DNA from: Eutreptiella sp. 'Long Island Sound 2002'
Taxonomy: Eukaryota > Euglenozoa > Euglenophyceae > Eutreptiales > Eutreptiaceae
Reading direction: 5' to 3'
Length of the DNA: 64,000 nucleotides
NCBI GenBank assembly: GCA_964036045.1
Contig: OZ038382.1
Coordinates: 86,413,795-86,477,794 of the forward strand
In this document: positions 41,147 through 51,151 of the stretch, one piece after another
How positions within the stretch are numbered: the stretch's first letter is position 1
How the letters are laid out: every line of letters begins with the position of its first letter
Notes under the pieces: generated by a model
What the model saw: only the letters and a program-made list of their open reading frames with translations
Told to the model about the DNA's origin: nothing
Databases searched by the model: none
Made by a program: the position numbers and the translations under genes

Positions 41147-44100
41147 GGGAGCCACCAAAATCGCCCCTCCCCAGGCGAATTCAGGCATGATCCCCAGATT
41201 CCTTCGCGACCACTACTTGATGTAGGGTCGCTTGTCTCCTCTCCCCTGGATTTGGCAGCGGATCCTTCTGTTGTAGTGGACGAGGTTGGTGTACAGTCCA
41301 AGCACAGGGCCCGTCAGTTTGTCACAAAGATGTGGGTCTCTGATCGCAAGGGCAATTTCCACCTCGCCACTTGTTTGTGTGACAATGGATCGGAGGTAAA
41401 TCTCCAATCCAATTCCTTTTTGCCTGACGACTGCGTGTTTGATTCGCCTCTTCCTGTTACCCTCGAGGGAGTTTCTGGACATTCTCTCGCAGGTGGGCAA
41501 CGCGGTTGTTATATATCAGCTCATTTGGTCGCTCAAGACCTTTGGGAAGAAGGTAATGTGGAGGAAGTTATCCTTAAGGATGACTACTTCTATCGTGCCG
41601 ACATAAAGTATGACCTTTACTTGGGCCATCCTTGGCTTCGCAAGAACAGGGTGGCGCCCGTAGGTCATCGGCGTTGTTTTCTGCTGGAGTCAGGTCCCTT
41701 GGAGCGTCCTGAATTTCGTTTTTTGCACGCAGGATTTAAAAGTGCAGAAGAATTTTTGAAGCAAAAGGTTACACCAAAGTTTGGCGAAGATGTCACCATT
41801 GCAGAGGTGAATGGGAGTGCCGATTACTCCCGAGAGTTAGAATGTCTTCGTAGGGACTCCCAGCCACGACGCCCTTCGCGCTGGCACTCTTCATCCTACA
41901 GAGTTGTCGACAAATGGCGCGATACAATTTGTGAATATTTTTATGAACACCATTCCTTTTGGCCACAGTATGATGTTTTTGCTAACCGCGAGAACAAGCG
42001 CTTTGACAAGCACTTTTGCGACGCTTCGACCCATAAATGGGACAAGAAGTTATGGATTAATCCTCCGTTTCAATTAATCCAGCAGGTCATCCACAAAATC
42101 AAGCAAGATAAAACCCAGGCGATTTTAGTTGTGCACTTGTGGGACGACAAGCCTTGGTTTCAGGAATTGCAAGACATTTGTGTAGATTACATCGAACTTC
42201 CCAGGAAGATTAAGCTGTATGCCAGGGACGACACAGGTCCCCTGCCACAGCGGCCCTGGAGTTCGCTTGCATTCCTGGTGGATGGAAAGCTTTCTGACTC
42301 TGATTCTGCTGATTCTAGTACTGATTCCTGTGTTGGGTCTGAATCTGAGGTTGAGCGTGGTACTGATGATGAATCTATTCTTTCTGATTTTTGTCCGTCA
42401 GATGCCCAAGGTGATCCAACGTCAAATGGATCCGCCTCGTCTCCCTCTTCCCCAATACGATCGACATCGAAAAGAATCTTCAGTGCACGGGCGAAGAAAA
42501 ATTTTAAACCGCGCCGCAAATTCAGAGTTTTTTATGAAAAACCCCGTGTGGAAGCTTTCATAGATCCTTTCGAGGAGCTGGATCACGAAGAGAATCTCTG
42601 GAATGTCGACACTCGACCCACCTATCTTCAAGAGGCAGTTGATACGGACCTTTTTAGAGACATCCGTAAGAAGATTCTTCCTGCCAAGGCCGAAGAAGTC
42701 GCCAAAGTTTTTTCGACAGTAATTCCTGGCGATCAGGTGGACACTGAATTGTGTTCCAAGAAAAGAGACAAGATTTTTGAGGAACGGAAGGACACAACCC
42801 TTTCGGGGAAGTTGATCAAAGACCCCCCTGTCCGTGGGCAGTTTGGTGAAGCCTTCATCGAGCTTCGTGAAGGCTACAAGGCGAAGAAACAGCGTCCTTA
42901 TGAGAACCATGGACACAAACATGAGATACTCAGAAAAATAATCGAGAGAAATCTCAGGGAATTTGGTTGGCTTGAGGGTTGTATGACCAGCGAATGGTGC
43001 TGTGCACCCTTCACAGTCCCGAAGCCGCCGCCTGCAGACCAGAACACTATTGATGGTTGGCGAATGGTTATTGATTTTCGCAACCTCAACGCCGAAACCA
43101 ATGCGGATTCACACCCCCTGCCCCTCATTGAGGAGGAAATCGCTAACAGGGCAAGAGGTCGTTTGTTTTCTTTGCTGGATCTCCGTCACGGCTTTCACCA
43201 AATGCCGTTCAGGAAGGACAGCCGACCTCTCACCTGTATGTGCACGCCATGTGGCTCAGTCCAGTGGACGGTCATGCCCATGGGCCTGAAGAACGCCCCT
43301 TCGTTTTTTCAAAGAATGATGGAGGATGTGCTTTTTACAGCTCATCCTGAGCTTCGTGCCTTCGTGAGTGTGTACATAGATGACATAATCATCGCGACAG
43401 AGGGGGAGGGACTGACCGAAGCCGAGCTGGTGGCCCTACATGAAAAGCAGCTGAACCAGGTTTTGGACATTCTTGATGCCAATCAGCTGATTTGTGGGCC
43501 AAAGAAGGGAAAATTATTTTTAAAATCAGTTGAATTTTGTGGTTCTCTCCTTGAGAATGGCACCCGACGACCCAGTCCAGGGAAGCTCGTCGCTATTCAG
43601 AAGTGGAAGCGCCCTGAGACGATCACGGAATTGAGAGGATTCCTGGGTTGTTGCAATTTTTACCACACTTTTGTGCCGAATTATGCCAAATTTGCTGCCC
43701 CCCTCACTGAATTATTGAAGGTAGGGAGAGATGCGGGCAAGGCAGGTTCAAAGGTTCGTGTCAAGTGGACTGACGAGTGCGAGGAGGCCTTCCATCACTT
43801 GAAGGCGGCCCTCTGCGAAGTCGCCACGTTGCATGTGCCGAAATTCGACCGACCCTTCTACATAAGAACCGACGCTTCTAGGTACGCGATCGGAGCTGTC
43901 CTTGAACAGGTTGATGAAGCCACCGGCGATCATTACCCTCTTGCATTTTGGTCTCGGAAGCTAGCCTCACGCCAAATGCAATGGTCGCCGCGTGAGCAAG
44001 AAACCTACGCCATAATCTGTGCTTTGAAAAAGTACCAATCGTGGGTTGGCACCAATCGAGTCGAGGTCCTGACGGATCATCGATCTCTGGAGTATTGGGC

Positions 44101-45640
44101 CACCGAACACATTGATACTGTCGCGAGCCCAGCTGGTCGACGGGCCAGATGGCACGAATTTCTCAGTCTGTTTGACCTCCATGTGTCGTATTTGCCTGGA
44201 AAACACAACACGGTAGCGGATGCTCTGAGCCGATGGGCTTACCCGGCTTCAGAGGGGCTGCAAAGTACCAACATCCATGGTACGGAGCAGGACCGCCACG
44301 TCGTAATCGAGTGGGATCAGGAAGAAAAAAAGCTCATTCGACGTGCATGCATGCAATGCGCTGTTAAACAGCACGCATGCCCGTGTCACGACATCACGGC
44401 CTTTACAGATCCGGCGCATGCTCATGAGATTATAACCAAATCACTGAAAGTCGTGGAGAAAGTCACCGATCCCTCCTCAGGGAGTGTGAAACGGTTTGAC
44501 TATACCCGACGTGTAAGTGGATTTCGGTTGATCCAGGGCATTAAGCGTCGAGATCCGGCCAAAACTCCACCCCTGCCGAAAGATTCCCTTATCATCCGTG
44601 ACTGGACGAATGATCTTCTGCATGATTCCATGTTTAAAGAGGTCTTTGAGAATCTCAAATCCAAAGATGCTCATAAAGATGGAATTTATTCTGAATATTC
44701 GTTGGATGGGGGGAAGCTGTGGATGGAGGGTAAATTGTGCGTGCCAGACGCCCTGGCCCCCCGAGTGTTAAACTGGTGGCACAAATGGGAGTCCCCCCAC
44801 GCACATGGCCGTAGATTGTGGTCGATGATTAAACATAGGTTGTTCGGCTCAAGGCTATATACTCATTGTATGAAAGTAGCCGCCGGATGTGCCCAATGTG
44901 CTGTCGCGACGCCACCCAGCGCGAAGAAGCATGGCCATCTGAGGCCACATCCTCTTCCGGAGCGCCTCTTTAACAGAGTCACCAGTGATTTTTTCTATCT
45001 TGGTGAGCTCGACGACGAAGAGTGCCATTGGACCAACAAAAAGGTCAATGGAGTGCTCCTTATTCAGTGCCGTCATTCCGGCTACATTCAGGTGTTGCCT
45101 TGTAACACCGAGTCGATGACTGGCAAGGCTGCCGCCAAATGGTGCGCGCAGACCTGGATGGGAGGTTGGGACGTCCCATCCGAGGTGGTTACCGACTCAG
45201 GCAAAGAGTACACCTCCGAATGGTGGAGAGAATTATGTGCTCGCCTTGGAATCCACCACCTCAGATGTGAAATCCACTCACATCGAGCGCTGCTAGGCGA
45301 AAGAGCCGGCCGCTCACTTATAAATATGCTTCGTAAGGAGCTCGCCAGTGAGAAGGACTTCCATTGGCTTGAGATTCTTTTCGCCATGGTTCGCCGTTAC
45401 CACAACACGCCTTTGTACCATGGCCTTTCTCCAAATGAAATTGTCTTTGGACGAAAGAAGTGTTGGTGGAACATGCCGTTGAATAATCCTCGCCCTTGTA
45501 AAGATGCTTCGTTGTTTTTGGACGAAATCCAACGAGCAGAAAAAACTGTCTCGAAATTAATCGATAAGCATCAAGCTGACTGGCTTTGGGTCCAGAATCA
45601 AGGCCGAAAAAACCCCCACAATTTTGAAGTCGATGATTGA
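41147..45640 (+). CDS. pol: Pol: protease, Dam-like domain, RT, RNase H, integrase
   Basis: In frame with gag after one TAG; 35 open codons precede the TTG at 41252 and no ATG starts it. Protease: LATCLCDNGSEVNLQS (DNGS in place of DTG/DSG) and YLGHPWLRKN. Dam-like segment near 41960-42180: DVFANRENKRF, KLWINPPFQLI, AILVVHLW. RT: WCCAPFTVPKP, FSLLDLRHGFHQMPF, MGLKNAPSFFQRMM, VSVYIDDIIIA (catalytic pair intact). RNase H: YIRTDASRYAIGAVLEQ, LTDHRSLEYW, NTVADALSR. Integrase: PHAHGRRL with CAQC (zinc), SDFFYL, VVTDSGKEYTSEWW, LLGERAGRSL (D, D, E). The frame closes at TGA 45638 in what should be a tryptophan position (VDD-stop-VWLRKS). Confidence 0.95.
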   Translation, partial: GSHQNRPSPGEFRHDPQIPSRPLLDVGSLVSSPLDLAADPSVVVDEVGVQSKHRARQFVTKMWVSDRKGNFHLATCLCDNGSEVNLQSNSFLPDDCVFDSPLPVTLEGVSGHSLAGGQRGCYISAHLVAQDLWEEGNVEEVILKDDYFYRADIKYDLYLGHPWLRKNRVAPVGHRRCFLLESGPLERPEFRFLHAGFKSAEEFLKQKVTPKFGEDVTIAEVNGSADYSRELECLRRDSQPRRPSRWHSSSYRVVDKWRDTICEYFYEHHSFWPQYDVFANRENKRFDKHFCDASTHKWDKKLWINPPFQLIQQVIHKIKQDKTQAILVVHLWDDKPWFQELQDICVDYIELPRKIKLYARDDTGPLPQRPWSSLAFLVDGKLSDSDSADSSTDSCVGSESEVERGTDDESILSDFCPSDAQGDPTSNGSASSPSSPIRSTSKRIFSARAKKNFKPRRKFRVFYEKPRVEAFIDPFEELDHEENLWNVDTRPTYLQEAVDTDLFRDIRKKILPAKAEEVAKVFSTVIPGDQVDTELCSKKRDKIFEERKDTTLSGKLIKDPPVRGQFGEAFIELREGYKAKKQRPYENHGHKHEILRKIIERNLREFGWLEGCMTSEWCCAPFTVPKPPPADQNTIDGWRMVIDFRNLNAETNADSHPLPLIEEEIANRARGRLFSLLDLRHGFHQMPFRKDSRPLTCMCTPCGSVQWTVMPMGLKNAPSFFQRMMEDVLFTAHPELRAFVSVYIDDIIIATEGEGLTEAELVALHEKQLNQVLDILDANQLICGPKKGKLFLKSVEFCGSLLENGTRRPSPGKLVAIQKWKRPETITELRGFLGCCNFYHTFVPNYAKFAAPLTELLKVGRDAGKAGSKVRVKWTDECEEAFHHLKAALCEVATLHVPKFDRPFYIRTDASRYAIGAVLEQVDEATGDHYPLAFWSRKLASRQMQWSPREQETYAIICALKKYQSWVGTNRVEVLTDHRSLEYWATEHIDTVASPAGRRARWHEFLSLFDLHVSYLPGKHNTVADALSRWAYPASEGLQSTNIHGTEQDRHVVIEWDQEEKKLIRRACMQCAVKQHACPCHDITAFTDPAHAHEIITKSLKVVEKVTDPSSGSVKRFDYTRRVSGFRLIQGIKRRDPAKTPPLPKDSLIIRDWTNDLLHDSMFKEVFENLKSKDAHKDGIYSEYSLDGGKLWMEGKLCVPDALAPRVLNWWHKWESPHAHGRRLWSMIKHRLFGSRLYTHCMKVAAGCAQCAVATPPSAKKHGHLRPHPLPERLFNRVTSDFFYLGELDDEECHWTNKKVNGVLLIQCRHSGYIQVLPCNTESMTGKAAAKWCAQTWMGGWDVPSEVVTDSGKEYTSEWWRELCARLGIHHLRCEIHSHRALLGERAGRSLINMLRKELASEKDFHWLEILFAMVRRYHNTPLYHGLSPNEIVFGRKKCWWNMPLNNPRPCKDASLFLDEIQRAEKTVSKLIDKHQADWLWVQNQGRKNPHNFEVDD

Positions 45641-46330
45641 GTTTGGCTTCGAAAATCCGAAACCACCCTGGACGGAGATGATAAGCTTCTTCCCTTGTGG
45701 GAGGGGCCATTCGCTGTTACAGCGTGTCTAGGTATGAACAGGTGGAGGATACGTGTGGATGTCAGCAGGGAAATTGAAGTTTCGGGCGATCGCCTCAAGA
45801 GAGAGATCCCCTCCCCCAAGGATCGGGTTAAACCCCTTTTTTGGACTTCGAAATTTTTGTCCGATCGGGTCATCGAAGGGGGGAAGTACGAACTCAAGAG
45901 GATTTTAGAAGCAAGACGTGACGCCAAGGGCGAATGGGAATTTCTATGTGAGTGGAGGGGCTTTGATTCCAGTCACAACAACTGGGAACCAGCCCATTCT
46001 TTTGTTCATGGGTACACCAAGGGGTTCATCGACTTCCTCAAGAAGCACCCCGAAATTGGAGTACTCCTGACAGACTGTCTGTCGAAACCAGACAGACAGG
46101 TGGAGAGCGACGGAAAAAGACCTGTGGTGAATCGAGATCCAGCCTTTTACGGCCCTCAGCAGCCACATTCCAGGGCTGATCCGTCGATCCCCCCTCCTGC
46201 GGTCAGGCCAGCCCAGGAGCCAAATGAGGACCAAGCTTCGAGTTCGGCCGCTGATTTGCAACGCCCAAGCCGTACGAGGGCCCCACCAGACAGGTTGGTG
46301 GTCACATGTATTCGTGCTTGGCCGAACTGA
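45641..46330 (+). CDS. pol: Integrase C-terminus with chromodomain
   Basis: Continues pol in the same frame after the TGA at 45638-45640. It begins VWLRKSETTLDGDDKLLPLW, the usual barrel segment after a retroelement integrase, then LWEGPFAVTACLG and a chromodomain (YELKRILEARRDAKGEWEFL, then CEWRGFDSSHNNWEP) near residues 65-110. The chromodomain should direct insertion by reading modified histones. The tail is Pro/Ser-rich and ends at TGA 46328. The first ATG (45734) is internal, so this part needs the TGA to be read through or to be sense. A TGG-to-TGA mutation is the simplest explanation. Confidence 0.8.
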   Translation, partial: VWLRKSETTLDGDDKLLPLWEGPFAVTACLGMNRWRIRVDVSREIEVSGDRLKREIPSPKDRVKPLFWTSKFLSDRVIEGGKYELKRILEARRDAKGEWEFLCEWRGFDSSHNNWEPAHSFVHGYTKGFIDFLKKHPEIGVLLTDCLSKPDRQVESDGKRPVVNRDPAFYGPQQPHSRADPSIPPPAVRPAQEPNEDQASSSAADLQRPSRTRAPPDRLVVTCIRAWPN

Positions 46331-48167
46331 GGGAGATCCGTCGTGACTTGAGTTGCCGACGCCATAATCTGGGTAACAGTCGTCTAGTGCAGGGCGTCAT
46401 GGCACTCGTCGCTAGGGCTCAAGGGTGTAGGTTCGAAACCCTTGCATGTCCAACTCCTACAAAAGCTCCAGCCTCGCCCCGTCGACCACTTATTTCAATG
46501 TGAGTGTTCTGACGACTTGAAAAAACCACATTCTGCTCAATCCACTGTTCATTTTTCCTGATTACGACATGATGTGGAGAACTGCGAATGTTTGATAATT
46601 TGACGTCAATCAACTTTTCTTTGGTCTCCGTTCGGTAGACAAGGCGTAGATACGCTGCCGAAAGCCACGGAGTGTGCTGCCGTGTTCAGAAAAAACCAAA
46701 CTCAGGCTCAATTCAGGCAGATTCGGGGTAATCTTGTCTCTGTTGGTCTGTGCATCTTTGGAATTTGGCTACTCGTGCAGATGGAAGCAAATGTACATAG
46801 TAAAAACGCTGCGCAGCGACATTCACCCCTACAGGCACCCCCTGTAGCACTGGCTGCACCAGATGCGACGCCAGGAACTCAAATCTTACCTTCATTTGCC
46901 GTGATGCTGAAGCTAAAGTCCAGATTCAGATCCAGATTCCTTGAATTTACCTTGAATTCCTCAGGTTTGTCCATCATTCTGCCACTGTTGCACAAAACCA
47001 AGACGTCAATTGTTCAGACAACCTTCACATAGGAGCTCTAGGGACTTCTAACAGCAACCTCTGAAGTCCGTAAGCTTCGTTGTATTTTTGGCACACGCCA
47101 ATGTGAGCTCAATCCTACCTGAAACTGTCGAAAATGGTGAATCCAAGTGTCTTGTGGGACTCAATCGAAAGATGGGCCTTGTCCAAGCCGATTGACACCG
47201 CCGCCATTGTAAATAAAGGACTACTCGGTGTCTCTCAGTTATATACTGTCAGTAAAGCGCCTTCAGCGAACCTTCGGCGCGTTACATGCCAAGGATTCAG
47301 GGCCAGCATGTCCCATCATGATGCATCATCACATGATCCACATTTCCATGGAATCTGTTGGATGCTCGCGAACCAACGTGCCGGAAAGCACAATTGAGCT
47401 GAATAAACGACAATATATATTAACTCTAGTCTAAACGAAAGTGTTAGTAGTTTTAGTTCTAGACATTCCGCTTCATTTCACCTTCATCTTAGGAAATTTG
47501 CTGATTTTAGGACAGTTTAGGTTGATTTCCTTGTCATCTTCTCTCATTCCTCGAACATCTGTGTACAGATAAGTGAACAGAAAAACATTCCTGCCTTCAA
47601 TGGTTCACTTAGAACCTGCAGACTACATTTGTAATTGTTTTCCCTCTCTGTGATTGTTTCATCTCCTTCATCTCTGTTCTAATTGACTCTCAATCTTGCT
47701 GAATCTTGTGATCATCCACCAGATGCGCCAAATCTGACGCACATGCTGCACTTTTCAGAACGAGAAAAGCGGGATTAACACGATGTAGAGTACGTGGAGG
47801 ACACCGTAGCGTGCCCGCGACAGCTACACTGTGCCAGAGCGCCGAGATGTCACTCCATTTCTTGATTCCCCCACTCAATCCATCAATAATCTACCTCATT
47901 CTCAACCAGGGCATGGTTTGGTATCGATTCTCGATATGTTTGCATGCTTTTTAGCCCTTAACCTAATGTTTTACTGCACGGAGGACTGTTCGTCACTCCT
48001 CATTCTGTCTCATTTCAGGTTCATCCATCCTGATTCAGTGCCAATTCAGCCCAAATCAGGTCAGATCAAGCAGATTTCGCCCCATCGAGGCTACATTTCT
48101 ATTTTTTTCTGGGACTTACCCGCACTACGTTCTTCGTTGACGTAGCGACACACCCCAGTGTGTTTTT
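46331..48167 (+). other. 3' non-coding region of the Ty3 element
   Basis: 1.8 kb without a supported ORF. At about 46378-46462 lies a tRNA-like stretch (GTCGTCTAGTGCAGGGCGTC ... GGTGTAGGTTCGAAACCCTT) with a good B-box and a hairpin AAGGGT/AACCCTT; it may be a captured tRNA pseudogene. The rest is AT-richer sequence of unknown role. Confidence 0.5.
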
Positions 48168-48177
48168 GGAGGGGGAG
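48168..48177 (+). promoter_or_regulatory. Polypurine tract
   Basis: GGAGGGGGAG immediately before the 3' LTR TGTAAG, preceded by a T-run, as expected for plus-strand priming. Confidence 0.85.
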
Positions 48178-48710
48178 TGTAAGTGCGGCTAACCCCCATC
48201 TGCTCAGATTTTCACAGATCTGCCCCAGATTGACTACATTTTGGTCATTTTCTCTGCTTCGGCGGAATCGCCGCCTCGCAGCTCAGTCTCAGGATCAGAC
48301 CTATATATTTCTGATATGCCGGAACTGATTCCGCGGTCCATTCATCGTAAATCCGTCGCGTTCCGATCATTTACCTGGAATCGCCAATTGCCGCTGATGC
48401 GCGCCCGAAGCCAAATCAGCCAAATATTTTTTCACAATCGGATTTATATAAATCTTTTCAGACAGATATGGACACTCAGATGTACTTAGGATAATCCGCA
48501 TCAATTTTCTTCATAGACTGGGATTTTCTGCCGGATAACAATCAGCATGGATCTTGCTTCCGTTGTTGCTGCTCTCGCCTCCGTTGGTGTCCGCGTATCC
48601 GGTTCTACCCCCAACAGCAGCGTTCAGGTCGACTCCTCGCGTGCCTGCCCCACTGGTCTTGCCGGCTCTGAGCCCTCCGGCACCATCAACGACCCAGGGC
48701 AGCACTTTCA
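48178..48710 (+). repeat. 3' LTR, 533 bp
   Basis: Same length as the 5' LTR. By eye it differs at about four positions (near 48326-48327, 48353 and 48444). Followed by CCCAC. The ATG at 48547 opens a frame into the repeat but has no gag behind it. Confidence 0.95.
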
Positions 48711-51100
48711 CCCACACCAACCACCAGTGGCATCAACAACATCAGAGACACCGTGAACCATAGCAACGCCCGCAACGACCTCACCACCGGCATCACCGAC
48801 GGCACCACCGGCAGTGCGACCTCACCGACAGCAACCCGGAGCATCCCGCATCCCGCATCCCGGTAAGACGCCATCGGCAGCAAGGACACCGAGGGGGCCA
48901 AGGCCAACCCACCAGCCAACGACGCGCATGGGAACCTCCGCCAGGAGTGGCGAGGTCCCCCCTCCGCCGTCAGAACACCGCCAGGGCAACACCTACAACA
49001 CCCTACAACGCCAACACACACAGCTCCCCCGGCGGCGCCCCCACCAACACCAACACCGGCACCACCGACAGCGGCAGCACGGCGACACCGCCACCCAACC
49101 GCAGCATTGACACCCTAAACCGCAACCGAAGCAACACCTGTCACTACAGACCCAAGGACAGCCGAAGGGAATAACCCAACACCAGGGACAACCGACACCA
49201 CCAGGACCACCAGCCGGCCAAACACCAGCCACGAACGGCACGCCCGGAACCACCGAACACCAACACGCAGGCCACCCAGCACCAACACCAAAAACACCCA
49301 CGCCACCAGACCACCACGAGACACACCACCGCCAACCCCACCAACGACGAACCGAGGTACCGTCACCCACAACACCCCTATCACCACCACCACGACCCCG
49401 GCACAGAGTAACACCCAGGGCGCCCCCATCGACGACAACACCAAGGACGCCACCACGGCTGGCGAACAAACGCCACCAGCGCCACCCACCAGGCCCCCAG
49501 CCAAGGGTAGAAACAGCAACGCCACACACCATCACACCCACCGCATCGAAATCACCCGGAGCATCGTCAACATCAACCAGGGGTCCCCAGCACCCACCCA
49601 AGCAGCACAAAACACCACAGCAACACCACCACACCCTCGCCACCAGCGACACCGGCAGCACCCTCCGCCAGGAATGGCGAGGAGAAGGCCCAACAACGCG
49701 GACCCACCCAACGTCCCCGGCACCCTCACCATCGGACCGCCACCACCGGCGCCGACCCCCGACACACCACCGTCACCAACGCCACCGACCCCTGACGCAA
49801 AAACCACACAGCCCGCACAAACGGCACCAGCCAGAGCATCGCCGACAACACTCCCGGCCAACTCACAAGAACACCACCGAAAGCACCACCGTCGACCGAA
49901 CGCCACGACAACCCCAGGGTACGGGGCCCCTTACCCACCCCCCAGCATCTGCACAACCAGCGACACCATCACCAGCACCAACCGGAACCGACAACGACAG
50001 CCTCACCAACAACCGACACCCCCCTACCGCTGCCACCCACCAGTCGCGCCACCCACCGTCGATGCCACCCACCAATGCCGCACCCCGAACCACACTTACA
50101 CCCGAAACCAGCACCAGCACGCCCGGCCGAGCCATCGATGGCACCGCCGCCCATGGCGCCGCCTACACTCACCACCGCCACCACCACCCCGCGCGAGGCC
50201 AGGAACCCCCGGCGTCGCCAACGGCCTCAACGAGCACCGACACCACCAACACCACCACCGCCGGACGGGGACTACCCACAATCCAGAAACATCTCCACCA
50301 CCAACAACCAATACACCACCCGCGGCACCCCACCATTGCCAACACCACCACGGCACCCATCACACCTCCACCACCGGAGGCGATGTGGGCCACACCAGCC
50401 GTCAACTAAAGCACCCTCGCCACCTCCGCCACATCCGGCCCACAAACGTTACGCCCCAACGACCAGAAACAACACCCTCACTATCGACACCACCGACAAC
50501 ACCACATACGCCCATACGTCACCCGCGCCATGCTCACCAACCATCATCTCGTCATCAGAGGCACCAACACCACCGGCGACGACGACAGCGACAACAGCTG
50601 ACCCACCAGCTAACCACCATCAACCATAGCCCAGCACCAACTTCATCTACGCTAACGCCCATACCACCCTCGCAAACAGCGCCGCCACCGACACAATCAT
50701 CCACTCCGGCGCCCACACCACCCTCACCACCAACATCACCACCACCCCCCCAGGGTCAGGGCCCGCGGAAAACAGAACGGCAGAGCGAGCACGCCACCAC
50801 CCGCACGCGTCGCCCACCCTATCGTACACCGCTCCGCAACACGCCCCCCCCCCGCTTCCCCTGACAGGGCGTGCGCTCCAGCCCACTGCTGGGAAGACGA
50901 CTACGACATCCTCCCAGCCATCCGACACCTACTGGCAGCCACGGCCCTGCGCCCACAAGCCCACCAGCAACCCACGGAACCGCAGGAGCCCGACCACCCC
51001 ATGCCACCACGCTCCATATCCCCCGCGTCCACCGCAGACCGGAACGCGGAACACCAGCGAGAGGAGCCCGACCCCGGCCGCGCCGCCACGCCCCCACCGC
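48711..51100 (+). repeat. A/C-rich tandem repeat right of the Ty3 insertion, leading into the LINE
   Basis: Starts as the next, more divergent ~1-kb unit of the repeat split by the insertion (CCGTGAACCATAGC at about 48748; CGCCAGGAGTGGCGAGGTCC near 48941; CGCCAGGAATGGCGAGG near 49671). It grades into proline/threonine-type low complexity up to the LINE ORF1. Open frames occur on both strands in all phases. It could be the LINE 5' region or an independent array. Confidence 0.6.
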
Positions 51101-51151
51101 CCCCCCCCCCCAAAGGACATCTACGCCACGCTGGCCAGCACCCTAGCCCCC

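Larger units (their letters stand above)
37745..48710 (+). mobile_element. Young Ty3/gypsy retrotransposon with intact LTRs
   Basis: Two 533-bp LTRs (TGTAAG...TTTCA), PBS at 38278, gag, pol, chromodomain, polypurine tract at 48168-48177, and a perfect target duplication CCCAC (37740-37744 and 48711-48715). The LTRs differ at about four sites by eye, so insertion was recent. The order protease, Dam-like, RT, RNase H, integrase, chromodomain places it in Ty3/gypsy, chromovirus-like. Only two in-frame stops interrupt 2,700 codons: a TAG between gag and pol that is probably functional, and a TGA at 45638 before the chromodomain. Confidence 0.95.

Noticed and set aside
46378-46462. A functional tRNA gene in the Ty3 3' region
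   Set aside because: B-box is good, but acceptor and anticodon stems do not pair convincingly; kept only as a tRNA-like note.
48547-48756. Short ORF starting at the 3' LTR ATG
   Set aside because: Copy of the gag start in the 3' LTR that runs into unrelated repeat DNA.
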